A DNA stretch of 64,000 bases from Sinorhizobium sp. RAC02. GTDB lineage: Bacteria > Pseudomonadota > Alphaproteobacteria > Rhizobiales > Rhizobiaceae. A program made the translations under genes and the position numbers. The stretch spans positions 1,674,001 to 1,738,000 of the forward strand of contig NZ_CP016450.1 of NCBI RefSeq assembly GCF_001713395.1, read 5' to 3'. Below, piece after piece: positions 28,162 through 38,780 of this stretch. The notes under the pieces were generated by a model. It did not search any database, had not been told where the DNA came from, and saw only the letters and a program-made list of their open reading frames with translations. Position 1 is the first letter of the stretch. Each line of letters begins with the position of its first letter.

Positions 28162-28547
28162 GCATCATCTTTCTCGAACGTCCTCTCGTTGAACGGTTGC
28201 AGGCCATTCAGATCCAGCGGTTCGACGGAGCAACTGGTCTACGGGACGAAAACGCCTTTGAATCGGCGCTAGCCCGGCCCGTCAACAAGGCATACTACGG
28301 CTGCGAGGACATATTTGAACTCGCCGCAGCCTATGTCTTCGGGCTGGCAAGGAACCACCCCTTCGTCGATGGCAACAAACGCATCGCGATCGTCGCTGCG
28401 GCCGTCTTTCTGATGGACAACGGCTACGAGATCGCAACAGACGACGCGACGCTTTACACTTTCGTGCTCGCCGTCGCCGCCGGGGAAATCGACGAAGAGG
28501 GGGCGACTCGCTTCCTGCGCGACGTCAACGTTCCCTATTCTGGTTGA
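28158..28547 (+). CDS. doc: Type II toxin of the Doc (Fic-fold) family
   Basis: A 129-residue Fic/Doc protein. The catalytic loop reads HPFVDGNKRIA, the Doc/death-on-curing variant of the Fic motif, in which Doc phosphorylates elongation factor Tu. N-terminal FDGATGLRDENAFESALARP is typical of the family. Co-transcribed with the antitoxin. Its TGA stop directly abuts the reverse-complement stop of parC, so there is no spacer between the toxin gene and an essential gene read from the other side. Confidence 0.92.
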   Translation: MSIIFLERPLVERLQAIQIQRFDGATGLRDENAFESALARPVNKAYYGCEDIFELAAAYVFGLARNHPFVDGNKRIAIVAAAVFLMDNGYEIATDDATLYTFVLAVAAGEIDEEGATRFLRDVNVPYSG

Positions 28548-30800
28548 TCACCCGCTGAACTTGCCGCTTCTCGGGAAGCCTTTCGGCACGGTACGGCCGG
28601 CCGTCGCGCGGTCGGCGAGCCATTCGGCGAGTTCGTCCTTGGTGCGCACGAAGTTGCGGCCGGCGCTGTCGTCCCAGGTCAGGCCGTCCGCGAGCGCAAA
28701 GCAGCGCAGGTCGGAAATGCCGCCGTCCTTGTAGCGCTGCAGGCGTACGCCCTTGCCGCGCGACATTTCCGGCATCTGCGCCAGCGGGAAGACCAGCATC
28801 TTGCGGTTCTCGCCAACGACGGCGACATGATCGCCGCGCACCGGCACCACGAGCTTCGCCTCATCCGGCATGCCGACATTCATCACCTGCTTGCCCTTGC
28901 GGGTATTGGCGACCATCTCGGTTTCCGAAACGATGAAGCCATTGCCCGCCTGCGAGGCGATGATGACCTTGCGCGACGCATCGTGCACGAAGGCGGTCAA
29001 CACGGCCTGGTCGTTTTCCATGTCGACCATGATGCGCAGAGGCTCGCCGTGGCCGCGGCCGCCCGGCAGCTTGTCGGCGCCGAGCGTGAAGACCTTGCCA
29101 CCCGTCGTCACGATCAGAACCTTGTCCGTGGTCTGCGCCGGGAAGGCCACTTTCAGCGCATCGCCTTCCTTGAACTGCAGGCCGGACGTGTCGGCCATAT
29201 GACCCTTCAGCGCGCGGATCCAGCCCTTCTCCGAGATGACGACCGTGACCGGCTCCTTCTCGATCATGGCCTGCTGGATCGCCTCGACGTCGGCCTCCGG
29301 TGCACTTGCGAACTGGGTGCGGCGACGGCCGAGCTCGGTCGCCTTGGCGAATTTCTTGCGAACCTCGCCGATTTCCCAGGCGACGGTCTGCCACTGCTTC
29401 TCATCGGAGGCGAGCAGTGCCTCTATCTCCGCCTTCTCCTTCGACAGGGTGTCGAATTCGGTGCGGATCTCGAACTCTTCCAGCTTGCGCAAGGAGCGCA
29501 GGCGCATGTTGAGGATCGCTTCGGCCTGCACGTCCGTCAGCGAGAAGGTCTCCATCAAGGAAACCTTCGGCTCATCCTCCTCGCGGATGATGCGGATCAC
29601 CTCGTCGAGGTTGAGATAAGCGACAAGGTAACCGCCCAAAATTTCAAGCCGGCGGTCGATCGCCGCCAACCGGTGGCGCGAACGGCGCTGGAGCACGTCG
29701 CGCCGGTGGGCGAGCCACTCGACGAGCACGTCACGGAGACCCATGACGCGCGGCACGCGCCCCATGGACAGCACGTTCATGTTGAGCGGAATGCGGCTTT
29801 CCAGCTCCGAAAGCTTGAACAGCGATTCCATCAGGATCGTCGGATCGACGGTACGGCTCTTCGGGACCAGCACGATGCGCACGTCTTCCGCCGATTCGTC
29901 GCGGATGTCCTCGAGCAGCGGCAGCTTGCGGGCAATCAGCAGCTCGGCGATCTTCTCGATCAGCCTCGACTTCTGCACTTGGTAGGGAATTTCGGTGATG
30001 ACGATCTGGTAGCCGCCGCGTCCGAGATCCTCCGTCTGCCACTTGGAGCGCACGCGGAAACCACCGCGCCCTGTCCTGTAGGCCTCAAGGATACTCTCGC
30101 GGCTGTCGATGATGATGCCGCCGGTCGGCAGGTCGGGGCCCTGCACGAATTCGACGAGCTTTTCCACCGGCGCGTCAGGCTGACGGATCAGGTGCAGTGC
30201 CGCGTCGCAGAGTTCATGCACGTTGTGCGAGGGAATGGACGTCGCCATGCCGACGGCGATGCCGGACGAACCGTTCGCGAGCAGGTTCGGGAAGGCGCCC
30301 GGCAGGACGACCGGCTCCTCGTCTTCCTCGTTATAGGTCGGGCGGAAGTCGACGGCATCCTGGTCGATGCCTTCGAGCAGCAGCGTCGCGACATCCGTCA
30401 TGCGCGCTTCGGTGTATCGATAGGCGGCCGCATTGTCGCCGTCGATATTGCCGAAATTGCCCTGGCCGTCGACGATCGGATAACGCTGCGAGAAATCCTG
30501 TGCGAGGCGCACCAGCGCATCGTAGACCGACTGGTCGCCGTGCGGGTGGAACTTACCGATGACGTCGCCGACGATACGCGCGCATTTCTTGAACGAGGAA
30601 TTGGCACGAATGCCCATTTCGCTCATGGCGTGGATGATGCGGCGATGCACCGGCTTCAGGCCATCGCGGACATCTGGTAGCGCGCGTTGCGTGATGGTCG
30701 ACAGCGCATAGGCAAGGTAGCGCTCTTCCAGCGCCGCCTTGAGGTCGACCGGCAGGATGTTGTCGTCTCCGCCATCCGGCGGCAAAGTGTTTTGTCCCAT
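28548..30800 (-). CDS. parC: DNA topoisomerase IV subunit A
   Basis: ATP-dependent decatenating topoisomerase subunit that cuts and rejoins DNA. The 750 residues hold the breakage-reunion domain with the active-site tyrosine (Tyr129 in AYRYTEARM) and the quinolone-determining region [16 protein letters not shown], where the position matching Ser80 of the E. coli protein is Gln. C-terminal pinwheel repeats follow from about 510. It is not adjacent to parE. The gene ends at the base next to the doc stop with no visible terminator. Confidence 0.96.
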   Translation of the reverse strand: MGQNTLPPDGGDDNILPVDLKAALEERYLAYALSTITQRALPDVRDGLKPVHRRIIHAMSEMGIRANSSFKKCARIVGDVIGKFHPHGDQSVYDALVRLAQDFSQRYPIVDGQGNFGNIDGDNAAAYRYTEARMTDVATLLLEGIDQDAVDFRPTYNEEDEEPVVLPGAFPNLLANGSSGIAVGMATSIPSHNVHELCDAALHLIRQPDAPVEKLVEFVQGPDLPTGGIIIDSRESILEAYRTGRGGFRVRSKWQTEDLGRGGYQIVITEIPYQVQKSRLIEKIAELLIARKLPLLEDIRDESAEDVRIVLVPKSRTVDPTILMESLFKLSELESRIPLNMNVLSMGRVPRVMGLRDVLVEWLAHRRDVLQRRSRHRLAAIDRRLEILGGYLVAYLNLDEVIRIIREEDEPKVSLMETFSLTDVQAEAILNMRLRSLRKLEEFEIRTEFDTLSKEKAEIEALLASDEKQWQTVAWEIGEVRKKFAKATELGRRRTQFASAPEADVEAIQQAMIEKEPVTVVISEKGWIRALKGHMADTSGLQFKEGDALKVAFPAQTTDKVLIVTTGGKVFTLGADKLPGGRGHGEPLRIMVDMENDQAVLTAFVHDASRKVIIASQAGNGFIVSETEMVANTRKGKQVMNVGMPDEAKLVVPVRGDHVAVVGENRKMLVFPLAQMPEMSRGKGVRLQRYKDGGISDLRCFALADGLTWDDSAGRNFVRTKDELAEWLADRATAGRTVPKGFPRSGKFSG

Positions 30801-31011
30801 GGCCCTTGACTAGCGGTCCTACCGATTCGCGGCAAGGAATCCGGGCGATCCAGCTGTGGATAGCAGTTTGTAAAGCCTTCCGCGAAAATACCGCCGCGGA
30901 TCGAGAATTCCATGGAAAGTTGCGCCGGCCCGAATATAGTCGCCGCGCCGCACGTCTATGAGCGGTAAACGGCAAGGCAGCCGTCCAAAAATCCAGAAAG
31001 AGAGCCAATCC

Positions 31012-32208
31012 ATGATGCGCACCTCCCATTTCCGCACCCTCCTCGCCGGCGCAGCGCTCGCCACCCTGGCAAGCCCTGCATTCGCGCTTGATGGCGCGGA
31101 TCTGCTGGCCAAGCTGAATGCCACCTATGCCACGAGTGGCGTGACCGTCACTTCGTCGAACGTCGCCGTTGACGGTTCGACCGTCACCCTCGAAGGCACC
31201 GAAATGAAGGCGACTGGTGCTGAGGCACCGATCAAGCTCGGCACCGTCACCATGGAAGGTGTCGAAGAAGACGGCGAAGGCGGCTACACGATCGAAACCG
31301 TCGCCTTCCAGGACATCAACGCAACGGAAGGCGAAACGTCGGTTTCCGCCAAGGATATCGCGCTCAACGGCGTGTCCATTCCCGGCACGGTGGTTTCCGG
31401 CACGCTCGAATCGCTGATGATGTACGAATCGGCCACGGCCGGCCCGGTCAGCGTTACCGCCAAGGGCAAGGAAGTCTTCTCCATGTCCGGCATGGAGGCG
31501 AACATCACGCGCATGGACGCTGATGCCGGCCTCGAATTCGACGCGACGCTTTCCGACCTCAAGGCCGACCTGACCGCCGTCGAGGACCCGAAGGCCAAGG
31601 ACGCGCTGGCCAAGCTCAACATGCAGACGCTGGAAGGCAAGGTCTCCATGTCCGGCAGCTGGGAGCTGGCGAGCGGCAAGATGGCCGTCGATGAATACGC
31701 CTTCGACTTCAAGGATGTCGGCCGGCTCAACATCGGGCTGGAAATCTCCGGCTACACGCTTGATTTCGTGAAGGGCATCCAGGAGGCCATGAAGGCCGCC
31801 GAAGCCAACCCGAACAAGGAAGAAGCCAACGCCGCCATGGGCATGTCCATGATGGGCCTCGTCCAGCAGCTGACCTTCAACAGCGCCTCGATCTCCTTCG
31901 AAGACGCCTCGATCACCAAGAAGCTGCTCGACTTCGCCGGCAGCGAACAGGGCGTCACGGGCGACCAGATGGCTCAGTCGCTGAAGGGCCTGGTTCCGAT
32001 CATGATCGCCCAGCTCAACATGCCTGACCTGCAGAACCAGATCTCGGCCGCCGTCAACACCTACCTTGACGACCCGAAGAGCCTGACGATCAGCGCACAG
32101 CCGAAGGAACCCGTTCCGTTCCCGATGATCATGGGTGCCGCCATGGGCGCACCGCAGACCATCCCGCAGGTCCTGGGCGTCACCGTCACGGCCAACGACG
32201 AGATGTAA
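31012..32208 (+). CDS. Exported protein of unknown function (398 aa)
   Basis: A secreted or periplasmic protein with a clear Sec signal (MMRTSHFRTLLAGAALATLASPAFA). The mature part is rich in Thr, Val, Ala and Gly with alternating beta-strand character (GVTVTSSNVAVDGSTVTLEG) and no cysteine visible. No catalytic motif or named domain is recognised; similar conserved proteins exist in rhizobia (from memory). AGAAAGAGAG lies upstream of two adjacent ATG codons (31012 and 31015). Divergent from parC and closed by a strong terminator shared with creD. Role unknown, possibly envelope-associated. Confidence 0.75.
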   Translation: MMRTSHFRTLLAGAALATLASPAFALDGADLLAKLNATYATSGVTVTSSNVAVDGSTVTLEGTEMKATGAEAPIKLGTVTMEGVEEDGEGGYTIETVAFQDINATEGETSVSAKDIALNGVSIPGTVVSGTLESLMMYESATAGPVSVTAKGKEVFSMSGMEANITRMDADAGLEFDATLSDLKADLTAVEDPKAKDALAKLNMQTLEGKVSMSGSWELASGKMAVDEYAFDFKDVGRLNIGLEISGYTLDFVKGIQEAMKAAEANPNKEEANAAMGMSMMGLVQQLTFNSASISFEDASITKKLLDFAGSEQGVTGDQMAQSLKGLVPIMIAQLNMPDLQNQISAAVNTYLDDPKSLTISAQPKEPVPFPMIMGAAMGAPQTIPQVLGVTVTANDEM

Positions 32209-32231
32209 GCCGTTCGGCAACTCGTTTGAAA

Positions 32232-32268
32232 AGAAAGCCCGGAGCATCGTTCCGGGCTTTCTGCTTTT
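32232..32268. terminator. Bidirectional rho-independent terminator
   Basis: Perfect 12-bp stem AGAAAGCCCGGA / TCCGGGCTTTCT with a 7-nt loop, followed by GCTTTT on the plus strand and a T-rich run on the minus strand. Lies between the convergent exported-protein gene and creD. Confidence 0.9.
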
Positions 32269-32281
32269 GAGGTGACGCTCG

Positions 32282-33718
32282 TCAGCGGGCGTCTGCCGCC
32301 TCCGGTACCGGCGCCGACCACTCGACGCGGCGCGTCGCATACATGGTAGCCGCGATGGTGACGAAGGAAATCAGCGCGCCAGCGAGCAGCGCATATTCGT
32401 CTTCCCGCAGCACGAGATACATCACGCCGTAGGCGGAGAGCAGCACGGCACCGAGCGACAGCCCGTTCTTGCGGCTGCCCGTCGCGCTGCCGAGATAGGC
32501 AGCGATCAGGAGTGTCGTCGCGAGAGCGGCAATGACGTAGGCAATGGTGAAGCCGGTATGCTCCGCCAGCGCCAGCAGCAGCACGTAGAAGACGATCAGC
32601 GCCAGGCCCGTCAGCACATACTGGATCCAGTGCACCATGCGCCCACCCTTCAGCTCGACGACGAAGACGGCGAGGAAGACGAGCGAGATGAAGCCGATCG
32701 AGTATTTCAGCGTGCGGGAGATGACCTGGTAGAACTGGACGGGTTCCACGAGGTTGATCGACATCATGCTGCCCGACAAGGGCAGCGTCGAGCCGGCCGC
32801 GACCCGGTCGATGCCGCGGGCAAGATAGGGGATCGTCCACTTGGCCGAGAAATCCGATGCGGTGATCGTCTTCTGCTCCGGCAGGAAGAGACCTTCGAAG
32901 CCCGGATGCGGCCAATTGGCCTTCGCCGCGAAACTTGTCGTCTGGCCGGCGGGCGCAACGGCGAAGCTGCGTGAGCCGTTGAGCGACAGGGCAATCTCGA
33001 AGGCAAAACCGCTTTCGACGAGCGGCCTTTCGATCGGCCGGTGCACGCCGGTGCTGGATTGCGGCGTGGCATACCCATCGGCACCGACAACGGTCATGGC
33101 GGAAATCTGCCGCATGCCGGGATCGAACGGCCGCACCGCGCCATTGTCGATCTTCACGCCGGCATCGGAGCGGATGCCGGTAATGTCGTTAATGTTGAGC
33201 ACGAGGATGGCGCGGTCGAGCTGCGGCGTACCAGAGAACTGCGCGAGATCCTGAAGGATGTTGCTGGCGAAGCGACCCTTCAATGTCAGGGCGCCATTGT
33301 AGACCGGCAGCGTATAGATCGAGAGCCTGCGCTCCTCCGCCTTCAGATCCGCCGTGACATCCAGCGTTTCCGGCATGACGAGCGCCCATTCGGTCGTCTG
33401 CTCGACGATCGTGCGGCCATCCACTTCGCGGCTGCGCTGCACCTCGAACGGCACGGCCAGATAAGGCCCGTTGATCGCCTGGTCGCCACCCCAGCCGTTG
33501 GCGATGCGGCGGGACACGTCGGCAGCCCTTTGTGCCCGCTCCTCCGTCAGGCCCCAGACGAGCAGCAGCGGCACGAGCAGCGCCACGGATATGATGCCGA
33601 TCATGATGAACTTGACGCCGGGAGAGCGCAGGAAAGTGGCGACGTTGCTGCGTGGCTCTGGGTAATGGGAATGCCGGGGTCGCGTCGGGACGGGATCGTC
33701 TGTTTCGGTCGCTGTCAT
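32282..33718 (-). CDS. creD: Cell envelope integrity protein CreD
   Basis: A 478-residue inner-membrane protein of the CreD family: one segment near 33-57, a periplasmic beta-rich domain of about 270 residues (PYLAVPFEVQ, WPHPGFEGLFLPEQ), then five or six segments from about 335 with KYSIGFISLVFLAVFVVELK and REDEYALLAGAL. In enterobacteria CreD belongs to the CreBC regulon and supports envelope stress and beta-lactam response; no creBC genes are in view. GGAGGG precedes the ATG. Confidence 0.92.
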   Translation of the reverse strand: MTATETDDPVPTRPRHSHYPEPRSNVATFLRSPGVKFIMIGIISVALLVPLLLVWGLTEERAQRAADVSRRIANGWGGDQAINGPYLAVPFEVQRSREVDGRTIVEQTTEWALVMPETLDVTADLKAEERRLSIYTLPVYNGALTLKGRFASNILQDLAQFSGTPQLDRAILVLNINDITGIRSDAGVKIDNGAVRPFDPGMRQISAMTVVGADGYATPQSSTGVHRPIERPLVESGFAFEIALSLNGSRSFAVAPAGQTTSFAAKANWPHPGFEGLFLPEQKTITASDFSAKWTIPYLARGIDRVAAGSTLPLSGSMMSINLVEPVQFYQVISRTLKYSIGFISLVFLAVFVVELKGGRMVHWIQYVLTGLALIVFYVLLLALAEHTGFTIAYVIAALATTLLIAAYLGSATGSRKNGLSLGAVLLSAYGVMYLVLREDEYALLAGALISFVTIAATMYATRRVEWSAPVPEAADAR

Positions 33719-33907
33719 GAAAAGTCCCTCCAGTCATGAATCGCCTCTTCTGGGCGCAACTTCACGCTAGGGGTGCATTTGGACTGATTGTGCGCGGAAT
33801 TGGGCTCGACTGGCGGCGAATTCACGGCATTGTGACGTCTTTTCGCGAAACCCGGGGTTCGCGGCTGAACCCGACGCGACGCGCCGGGTTCTCGCGGAAT
33901 GTCAGGG

Positions 33908-34234
33908 CTATTCCAGAACCTGGACAACCGTCCGCGTCTGCGGGTTCACGATGACCCGGCGTTCATTGACGACCGTGTAGGCATAGTCGCCATAACCATC
34001 GACCGGATGAACTTCCACGGTATCGGGGATGACCTTGCCGATCAGCACATCGCCCTCATAGGCGACGGACGGAACCTGCTGTTCCAGCACATAGGTGCGG
34101 ACTTCGCCGGGCACGACGACGGTGGATTCGGTCATGACCGGATCGGTCTCTTCGACGATCACCGTGCTCTGGGCATAGGCCGATGCGGACAGCGTCAGAA
34201 GGGCTGTCGTGGCAAGAATAAGCGTGTTTCGCAT
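33908..34234 (-). CDS. DUF1236 domain secreted protein
   Basis: A 108-residue precursor with a signal peptide (MRNTLILATTALLTLSASAYA) and a C-terminal DUF1236 domain, recognisable from EVRTYVLEQQVPSVAYEGDV and YTVVNERRVIVNPQTRTVVQ. Function of DUF1236 is unknown. Two ATG codons (34240 and 34234) are available. AGAGGAGA ends directly before the first, so the second, seven bases from GGAG, has the better ribosome spacing and is chosen. It lies between creD and aspS on the same strand but separate from both. Confidence 0.8.
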   Translation of the reverse strand: MRNTLILATTALLTLSASAYAQSTVIVEETDPVMTESTVVVPGEVRTYVLEQQVPSVAYEGDVLIGKVIPDTVEVHPVDGYGDYAYTVVNERRVIVNPQTRTVVQVLE

Positions 34235-34329
34235 GTTCATTCTCCTCTGCTTGACGGGAAGAGAACGGCCCGGACGGGCAAGTGTTCCGACGGGCGAAAG
34301 CAGCAAGCGGCTTTCGCCCTGTCAGACGA

Positions 34330-36120
34330 TCAGTCTTTCTTCTGCGTCGGCACGACGCGCAGTGCCAGTTCGCGCAGCTGTGCCGGCGTTGCCGGGCTCG
34401 GCGCGTTCATCAGGAGATCCTGCGCCTGCTGGTTCATCGGGAAGATCGAAATCTCGCGCAGGTTCTTTGCGCCGACGAGCAGCATGACGACGCGGTCGAT
34501 GCCGAAAGCGCAGCCGCCGTGCGGCGGTGCACCGTACTGGAAGGCACGGTAGAGGCCGCCGAAACGCTCTTCCACGTCGGCCTGGCTGAGGCCCACCTTC
34601 TCGAACGCCTTGACCATCAGCTCCGGCGACTGGTTACGGATCGAGCCCGAGGCGATTTCGAAACCGTTGCAGACCGCGTCGTACTGGTAGGCCTTGAGCT
34701 CCAGCGGGTCCTTGTTGTCGAGCGCGTCGATGCCGCCCTGCGGCATGGAGAAGGGGTTGTGCGCGAAGTCGACCTTCTTTTCGTCTTCGTTGTATTCGTA
34801 GAACGGGAAGTCGACGATCCAGCAGAAATCGTAGCGCTCGCGGTCGACGAGGTTCAGCTCTTCGCCAGCGCGCGTGCGGGCTTCGCCGGCGAACTTGTAG
34901 AACTTTGCCGGATCGCCGGCGACGAAGAAGCAGGCGTCACCGTCATCGAGGCCGAGCTGCGTGCGGATGGCTTCCGTGCGCTCCTCGCCGATGTTTTTCG
35001 CCAGCGGGCCGGCGCCCTCGATCTTGTCGGCTTCCTTGCGCCAGAAGATATAGCCGAGGCCCGGCTGGCCCTGGCTCTGTGCCCAGGCGTTCATGCGGTC
35101 GCAGAAGGCGCGGCTGCCGCCGGTCCTGGCCGGGATCGCCCAGACCTGAACCTTCGGGTTCGACGCGATCATGTTCGCGAAAACCTTGAAGCCGGAGCCG
35201 GCGAAGTGATCGGTCACAGCCTGCATGACGATCGGGTTGCGCAGGTCCGGCTTGTCGGAGCCATACTTGCGGATCGCTTCGTCATAAGGAATGCGCGGCC
35301 AGTTCTTGGTGACCGGCTTGCCTTCGGCAAACTCCTCGAAGACAGCCGTCATCATCGGCTCCATCGTGTCCCAGACGTCTTCCTGGGTGACGAAGCTCAT
35401 CTCGACGTCGAGCTGGTAGAATTCGCCCGGCAGGCGATCGGCGCGCGGGTCTTCATCGCGGAAGCACGGCGCGATCTGGAAGTAGCGGTCGAAACCGGCA
35501 ACCATAAGGAGCTGCTTGTACTGCTGCGGGGCCTGCGGCAGCGCGAAGAACTTGCCCTCGTGGATGCGCGACGGCACGAGGAAGTCGCGCGCACCTTCCG
35601 GCGAGGAAGCCGTCAGGATCGGCGTCGTGTATTCGGCAAAACCCGCCTCGCCCATGCCCTTGCGCATGGAGGAGATGATCTGCGTGCGCTTGACGATGTT
35701 CTTGTGCAGCGTCTCGCGGCGCAGGTCGAGGAAGCGATACTTCAGGCGCACGTCTTCCGGATAGTCCGGCTCGCCGAAGACAGGCAGTGGCAGTTCCTTG
35801 GCAGCGGACAGCACTTCGATTTCCAGCGCGTAGAGCTCGATCTCGCCGGTCGGCATGGTCTTGTTGACCGTATCCTCGGTGCGCGCCTTGACGCGGCCAT
35901 CGATGCGGATCACCCATTCGCCGCGTACCGTCTCGGCCATCTTGAAGGCCGGAGAATCAGGATCGGCAACGACCTGGGTGATGCCGTAATGGTCGCGCAG
36001 GTCGATGAAGAGCACGCCGCCATGATCTCGAACGCGGTGAACCCAGCCGGAAAGGCGGACAGTGCCGCCGACATCGGACTTGCGGAGAGCGGCGCAGGTG
36101 TGGCTGCGGTAAGGGTGCAT
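34330..36120 (-). CDS. aspS: Aspartyl-tRNA synthetase
   Basis: Charges tRNA-Asp with aspartate. The 596 residues match the long bacterial form: OB-fold anticodon-binding domain (1-105), class II catalytic core with motif 2 in [20 protein letters not shown], an inserted GAD domain around 300-420, and motif 3 in [12 protein letters not shown]. The ATG at 36120 is preceded by AGGA at seven bases; the longer in-frame reading is rejected. Many alphaproteobacterial AspRS also charge tRNA-Asn, which sequence reading cannot settle here. Confidence 0.96.
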   Translation of the reverse strand: MHPYRSHTCAALRKSDVGGTVRLSGWVHRVRDHGGVLFIDLRDHYGITQVVADPDSPAFKMAETVRGEWVIRIDGRVKARTEDTVNKTMPTGEIELYALEIEVLSAAKELPLPVFGEPDYPEDVRLKYRFLDLRRETLHKNIVKRTQIISSMRKGMGEAGFAEYTTPILTASSPEGARDFLVPSRIHEGKFFALPQAPQQYKQLLMVAGFDRYFQIAPCFRDEDPRADRLPGEFYQLDVEMSFVTQEDVWDTMEPMMTAVFEEFAEGKPVTKNWPRIPYDEAIRKYGSDKPDLRNPIVMQAVTDHFAGSGFKVFANMIASNPKVQVWAIPARTGGSRAFCDRMNAWAQSQGQPGLGYIFWRKEADKIEGAGPLAKNIGEERTEAIRTQLGLDDGDACFFVAGDPAKFYKFAGEARTRAGEELNLVDRERYDFCWIVDFPFYEYNEDEKKVDFAHNPFSMPQGGIDALDNKDPLELKAYQYDAVCNGFEIASGSIRNQSPELMVKAFEKVGLSQADVEERFGGLYRAFQYGAPPHGGCAFGIDRVVMLLVGAKNLREISIFPMNQQAQDLLMNAPSPATPAQLRELALRVVPTQKKD

Positions 36121-36367
36121 CGTGGTATCCTGAAATGCTGAAAGGCCGCGCGGGAAGAACCCGGCGCGGCGACCAAGAAAAATCGGGCGGAAAAGCGCAT
36201 GGCGGGGCCGATTTGTCAAGGCTTGCGGGGTGGCAAGCACCGACAGGGCGCCCTTCACCCGCTTCTGAGCGCTCGGCGCATCTTTCCCGACGGTAGCGGA
36301 AAACGGACGTCGCGTATCCCCTTCCCCGCGTGGAAAAAGGGCTCGAAGCAGCGATTCGTGCGCATCC

Positions 36368-37582
36368 TTAAAAATCAGCAGTCGGATTGTCCAACAAAGC
36401 CTGATCGCCTGCATGTCCCGTGCTGAAGATTGCACGAGGAAACAGCGGGACAATGGCAACCGATAACACCGCCATGACCAGAAAGAACCCCTGGGAGCCT
36501 ATCTGCGTGGCTATGATGCCGAACAGGATCGGGCCTATGATAATGGCGATCGAGAGCACCACGAACACGGTTCCCGAGCCTATCGAAGGCCGTTCCCTGA
36601 AGAGCGAGATACCCCAGACGAGAAAGCCGTTTCCTGGCGCAATGGACGCCGCGCCGAACAGGATGGCCGACGTGATGACGACAAGCTGATTGCCTGGCGC
36701 CAGGGCGAGCAAGGCATAGGATAGCCCGCATGCCGGCATGCTGATCGCCAGCAGGCCCCTCACGCCCAGCCGCAGGACTGCCGCACCCGTCAGCATTGCA
36801 GGCAGGCCCGCAAGGCCAAGCAGAACCCAGAACAGCCGGTCCATGGGAAACGCCATGCCGCCGGTGGACAGGACCAAATCGACGGCGAACGTCAGATAGG
36901 TGCTGAGAAGCAGGCCATACACGAAGACGGAAACATAAAGAGGCATGCAAGCGCGTCTTGTGAACAGGCTGAAACCGAGAGGCAGGGCCACGCCCGAAGC
37001 AGGACGCGGCAACCGGGCCGTCGGTATAAGCCAGAAATGCCAGAGGGTAACGACCAGCCCGATCCCGGCCATGACGATCCATGCCTGCTGCCAGGATGAT
37101 TGCAGCCAATAGGCCGCCAAACCCGTCAGAACGATTCCCGGTGCCGCGCCGGCATTGACCGCTCCGATTGCCCGGGGTTTCCACTGGACCGGCAACCAGG
37201 CTTCGATTGCCTCGAACATCGCCGGCGAGAGAATGCCCGCGCCTATTCCGGCCAGTACGATACCCACAGTCGCCACGGCAACGCTCGTCGCCATCCCTGC
37301 AAGCAGCAATCCGGCCGTGGTTGTTACGCCTGAAAGAAGGATGAAGGTTCGCGGCCGAAAATGGATGGCCGTGGCCGACGCGACAATGGTTGCGACCAGA
37401 TAGAGGATCGCGTTCAGGCTTGCGATGAGCGCCAGATCGAACGTCGTGAGATCGAGCTGCGCTCCGATCGACGGCAGGAACAGCCCGTAGGCATACCGCC
37501 CCATTCCATAGGTGACGCTGGTCATCGCGACGCAGGCGGCGGTAAAGGCAAGCGGAAAGTGCTGATTTGACGGATATGGCAT
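36368..37582 (-). CDS. MFS transporter next to a divergent LysR regulator
   Basis: A 404-residue major facilitator with twelve predicted segments, starting [20 protein letters not shown]. The region [20 protein letters not shown] in the first helix pair is typical of the CynX/UMF families. The substrate is not evident. The ATG at 37582 is chosen; an upstream GTG would add 18 residues. It is divergent from the LysR gene across 111 bases, so it is the probable regulated target. Unlike the neighbours, codon choice looks slightly more mixed. Confidence 0.85.
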   Translation of the reverse strand: MPYPSNQHFPLAFTAACVAMTSVTYGMGRYAYGLFLPSIGAQLDLTTFDLALIASLNAILYLVATIVASATAIHFRPRTFILLSGVTTTAGLLLAGMATSVAVATVGIVLAGIGAGILSPAMFEAIEAWLPVQWKPRAIGAVNAGAAPGIVLTGLAAYWLQSSWQQAWIVMAGIGLVVTLWHFWLIPTARLPRPASGVALPLGFSLFTRRACMPLYVSVFVYGLLLSTYLTFAVDLVLSTGGMAFPMDRLFWVLLGLAGLPAMLTGAAVLRLGVRGLLAISMPACGLSYALLALAPGNQLVVITSAILFGAASIAPGNGFLVWGISLFRERPSIGSGTVFVVLSIAIIIGPILFGIIATQIGSQGFFLVMAVLSVAIVPLFPRAIFSTGHAGDQALLDNPTADF

Positions 37583-37693
37583 GAAGCAGGACTTCAAAGA
37601 ATATTTGATCACGCCAACATCATCGCGATTGTACACCGGTTAGGAAGCAAATAGCCTTGCGGGCGATCTGATAGAAAAATTTGAAGGTGGCCG

Positions 37694-38617
37694 ATGCGAC
37701 CGCGAACTCCAGGCGTTAGATCTCTGAGGGTGCTGGAGGCGGCCGGAAGACATCTCAATTTCACCCGGGCCAGCGTGGAGCTCAATCTCACGCCGGCGGC
37801 GGTCAGCCACCAGATCAAGGAATGGGAGGCGCAGCTCGGGTTTGCATTGTTCATTCGGGCGAACCGATCCTTGCGCTTCACAACAGCCGGTGAGGTTCTC
37901 CACCGGTCAACCCAGGAGGCGTTGGCGAACCTCGACAATGCCGTCGCGCAAGCCCGCCGGCTTTCCGGCCAGGAACGCACGCGTCTCAATGTTTCTGTTT
38001 CGACGTCGATCGCAGCGAAATGGCTGGTCCCTCGGCTCGACCGGTTCCAGCAAATCGAGCCAAACGTCGAAGTCCGGCTGAACGTGACCTGCCAGATACA
38101 GGATTTTCGCCAGAACGATATCGACCTTGCGATCAGGTTCGGTCCCCAGGACGTCGGGCTCCACACGGATCGTTTGTTCGATCACGTCATTTTCCCGGTA
38201 TGCAGCCCCCGTCTGCTAAAAGGTGAGCGGTCTATGGTCGATCCCCGCGACCTTCGAGGCCGCAAGCTGATTCATCAATCTTGGAGCGGACGAGGCGTTG
38301 TCTGGCCGGATTGGCGGCAATGGCTGCAGGCGGCCGGGATCTTTGATTTCGACTTCGAGCCGGGGCTTCACTACACGGACACCCATCTCGCCGTCCAAGC
38401 CGCGATCGAAGGCGAAGGTATTGCCCTTGGCGATGAAGCCCTCGTGGCCGATGACCTGGCTGCCGGTCGCCTCGTGCGCCCATTCGACCTGTCGATTGGC
38501 GGCCCGCCAAGCTTCGCCTACTTTGTCGTGTCACCGCTTGAGACGATGGCAGATCCCTTGATCCGTGGCTTCAGGGCGTGGCTGTTGTCCGAAGCAGCAA
38601 CCATGCGTTTGCCGTAG
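37694..38617 (+). CDS. LysR-family regulator (GcvA-like)
   Basis: A 307-residue LysR protein. Helix-turn-helix at about 9-68: SLRVLEAAGRHLNFTRASVE, LTPAAVSHQIKEWE and ANRSLRFTTAG. The substrate-binding domain from about 95 reads RLNVSVSTSIAAKWLVPRLD and follows the GcvA subfamily. AAGGTGG precedes the ATG. It is divergently arranged with the MFS gene, a classic LysR layout; the 111-bp intergenic region contains an 8-bp palindrome ATCGCGAT (37622-37629) that could be part of the operator. Confidence 0.92.
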   Translation: MRPRTPGVRSLRVLEAAGRHLNFTRASVELNLTPAAVSHQIKEWEAQLGFALFIRANRSLRFTTAGEVLHRSTQEALANLDNAVAQARRLSGQERTRLNVSVSTSIAAKWLVPRLDRFQQIEPNVEVRLNVTCQIQDFRQNDIDLAIRFGPQDVGLHTDRLFDHVIFPVCSPRLLKGERSMVDPRDLRGRKLIHQSWSGRGVVWPDWRQWLQAAGIFDFDFEPGLHYTDTHLAVQAAIEGEGIALGDEALVADDLAAGRLVRPFDLSIGGPPSFAYFVVSPLETMADPLIRGFRAWLLSEAATMRLP

Positions 38618-38780
38618 CCCGCAAGTACCCTCCAGGGAGCGATGGTTTGCATGCCCTTTCGCGGGAGCCGAAACGGCGCTTTTGCGGAATTCAAATGATC
38701 GTCGATATCGTATAGTAATCTCCCGGTATCTTTCCAACTTCCCCCCTGCCATTCCCCAAATCCTCCGCCATAGTGCCCGC

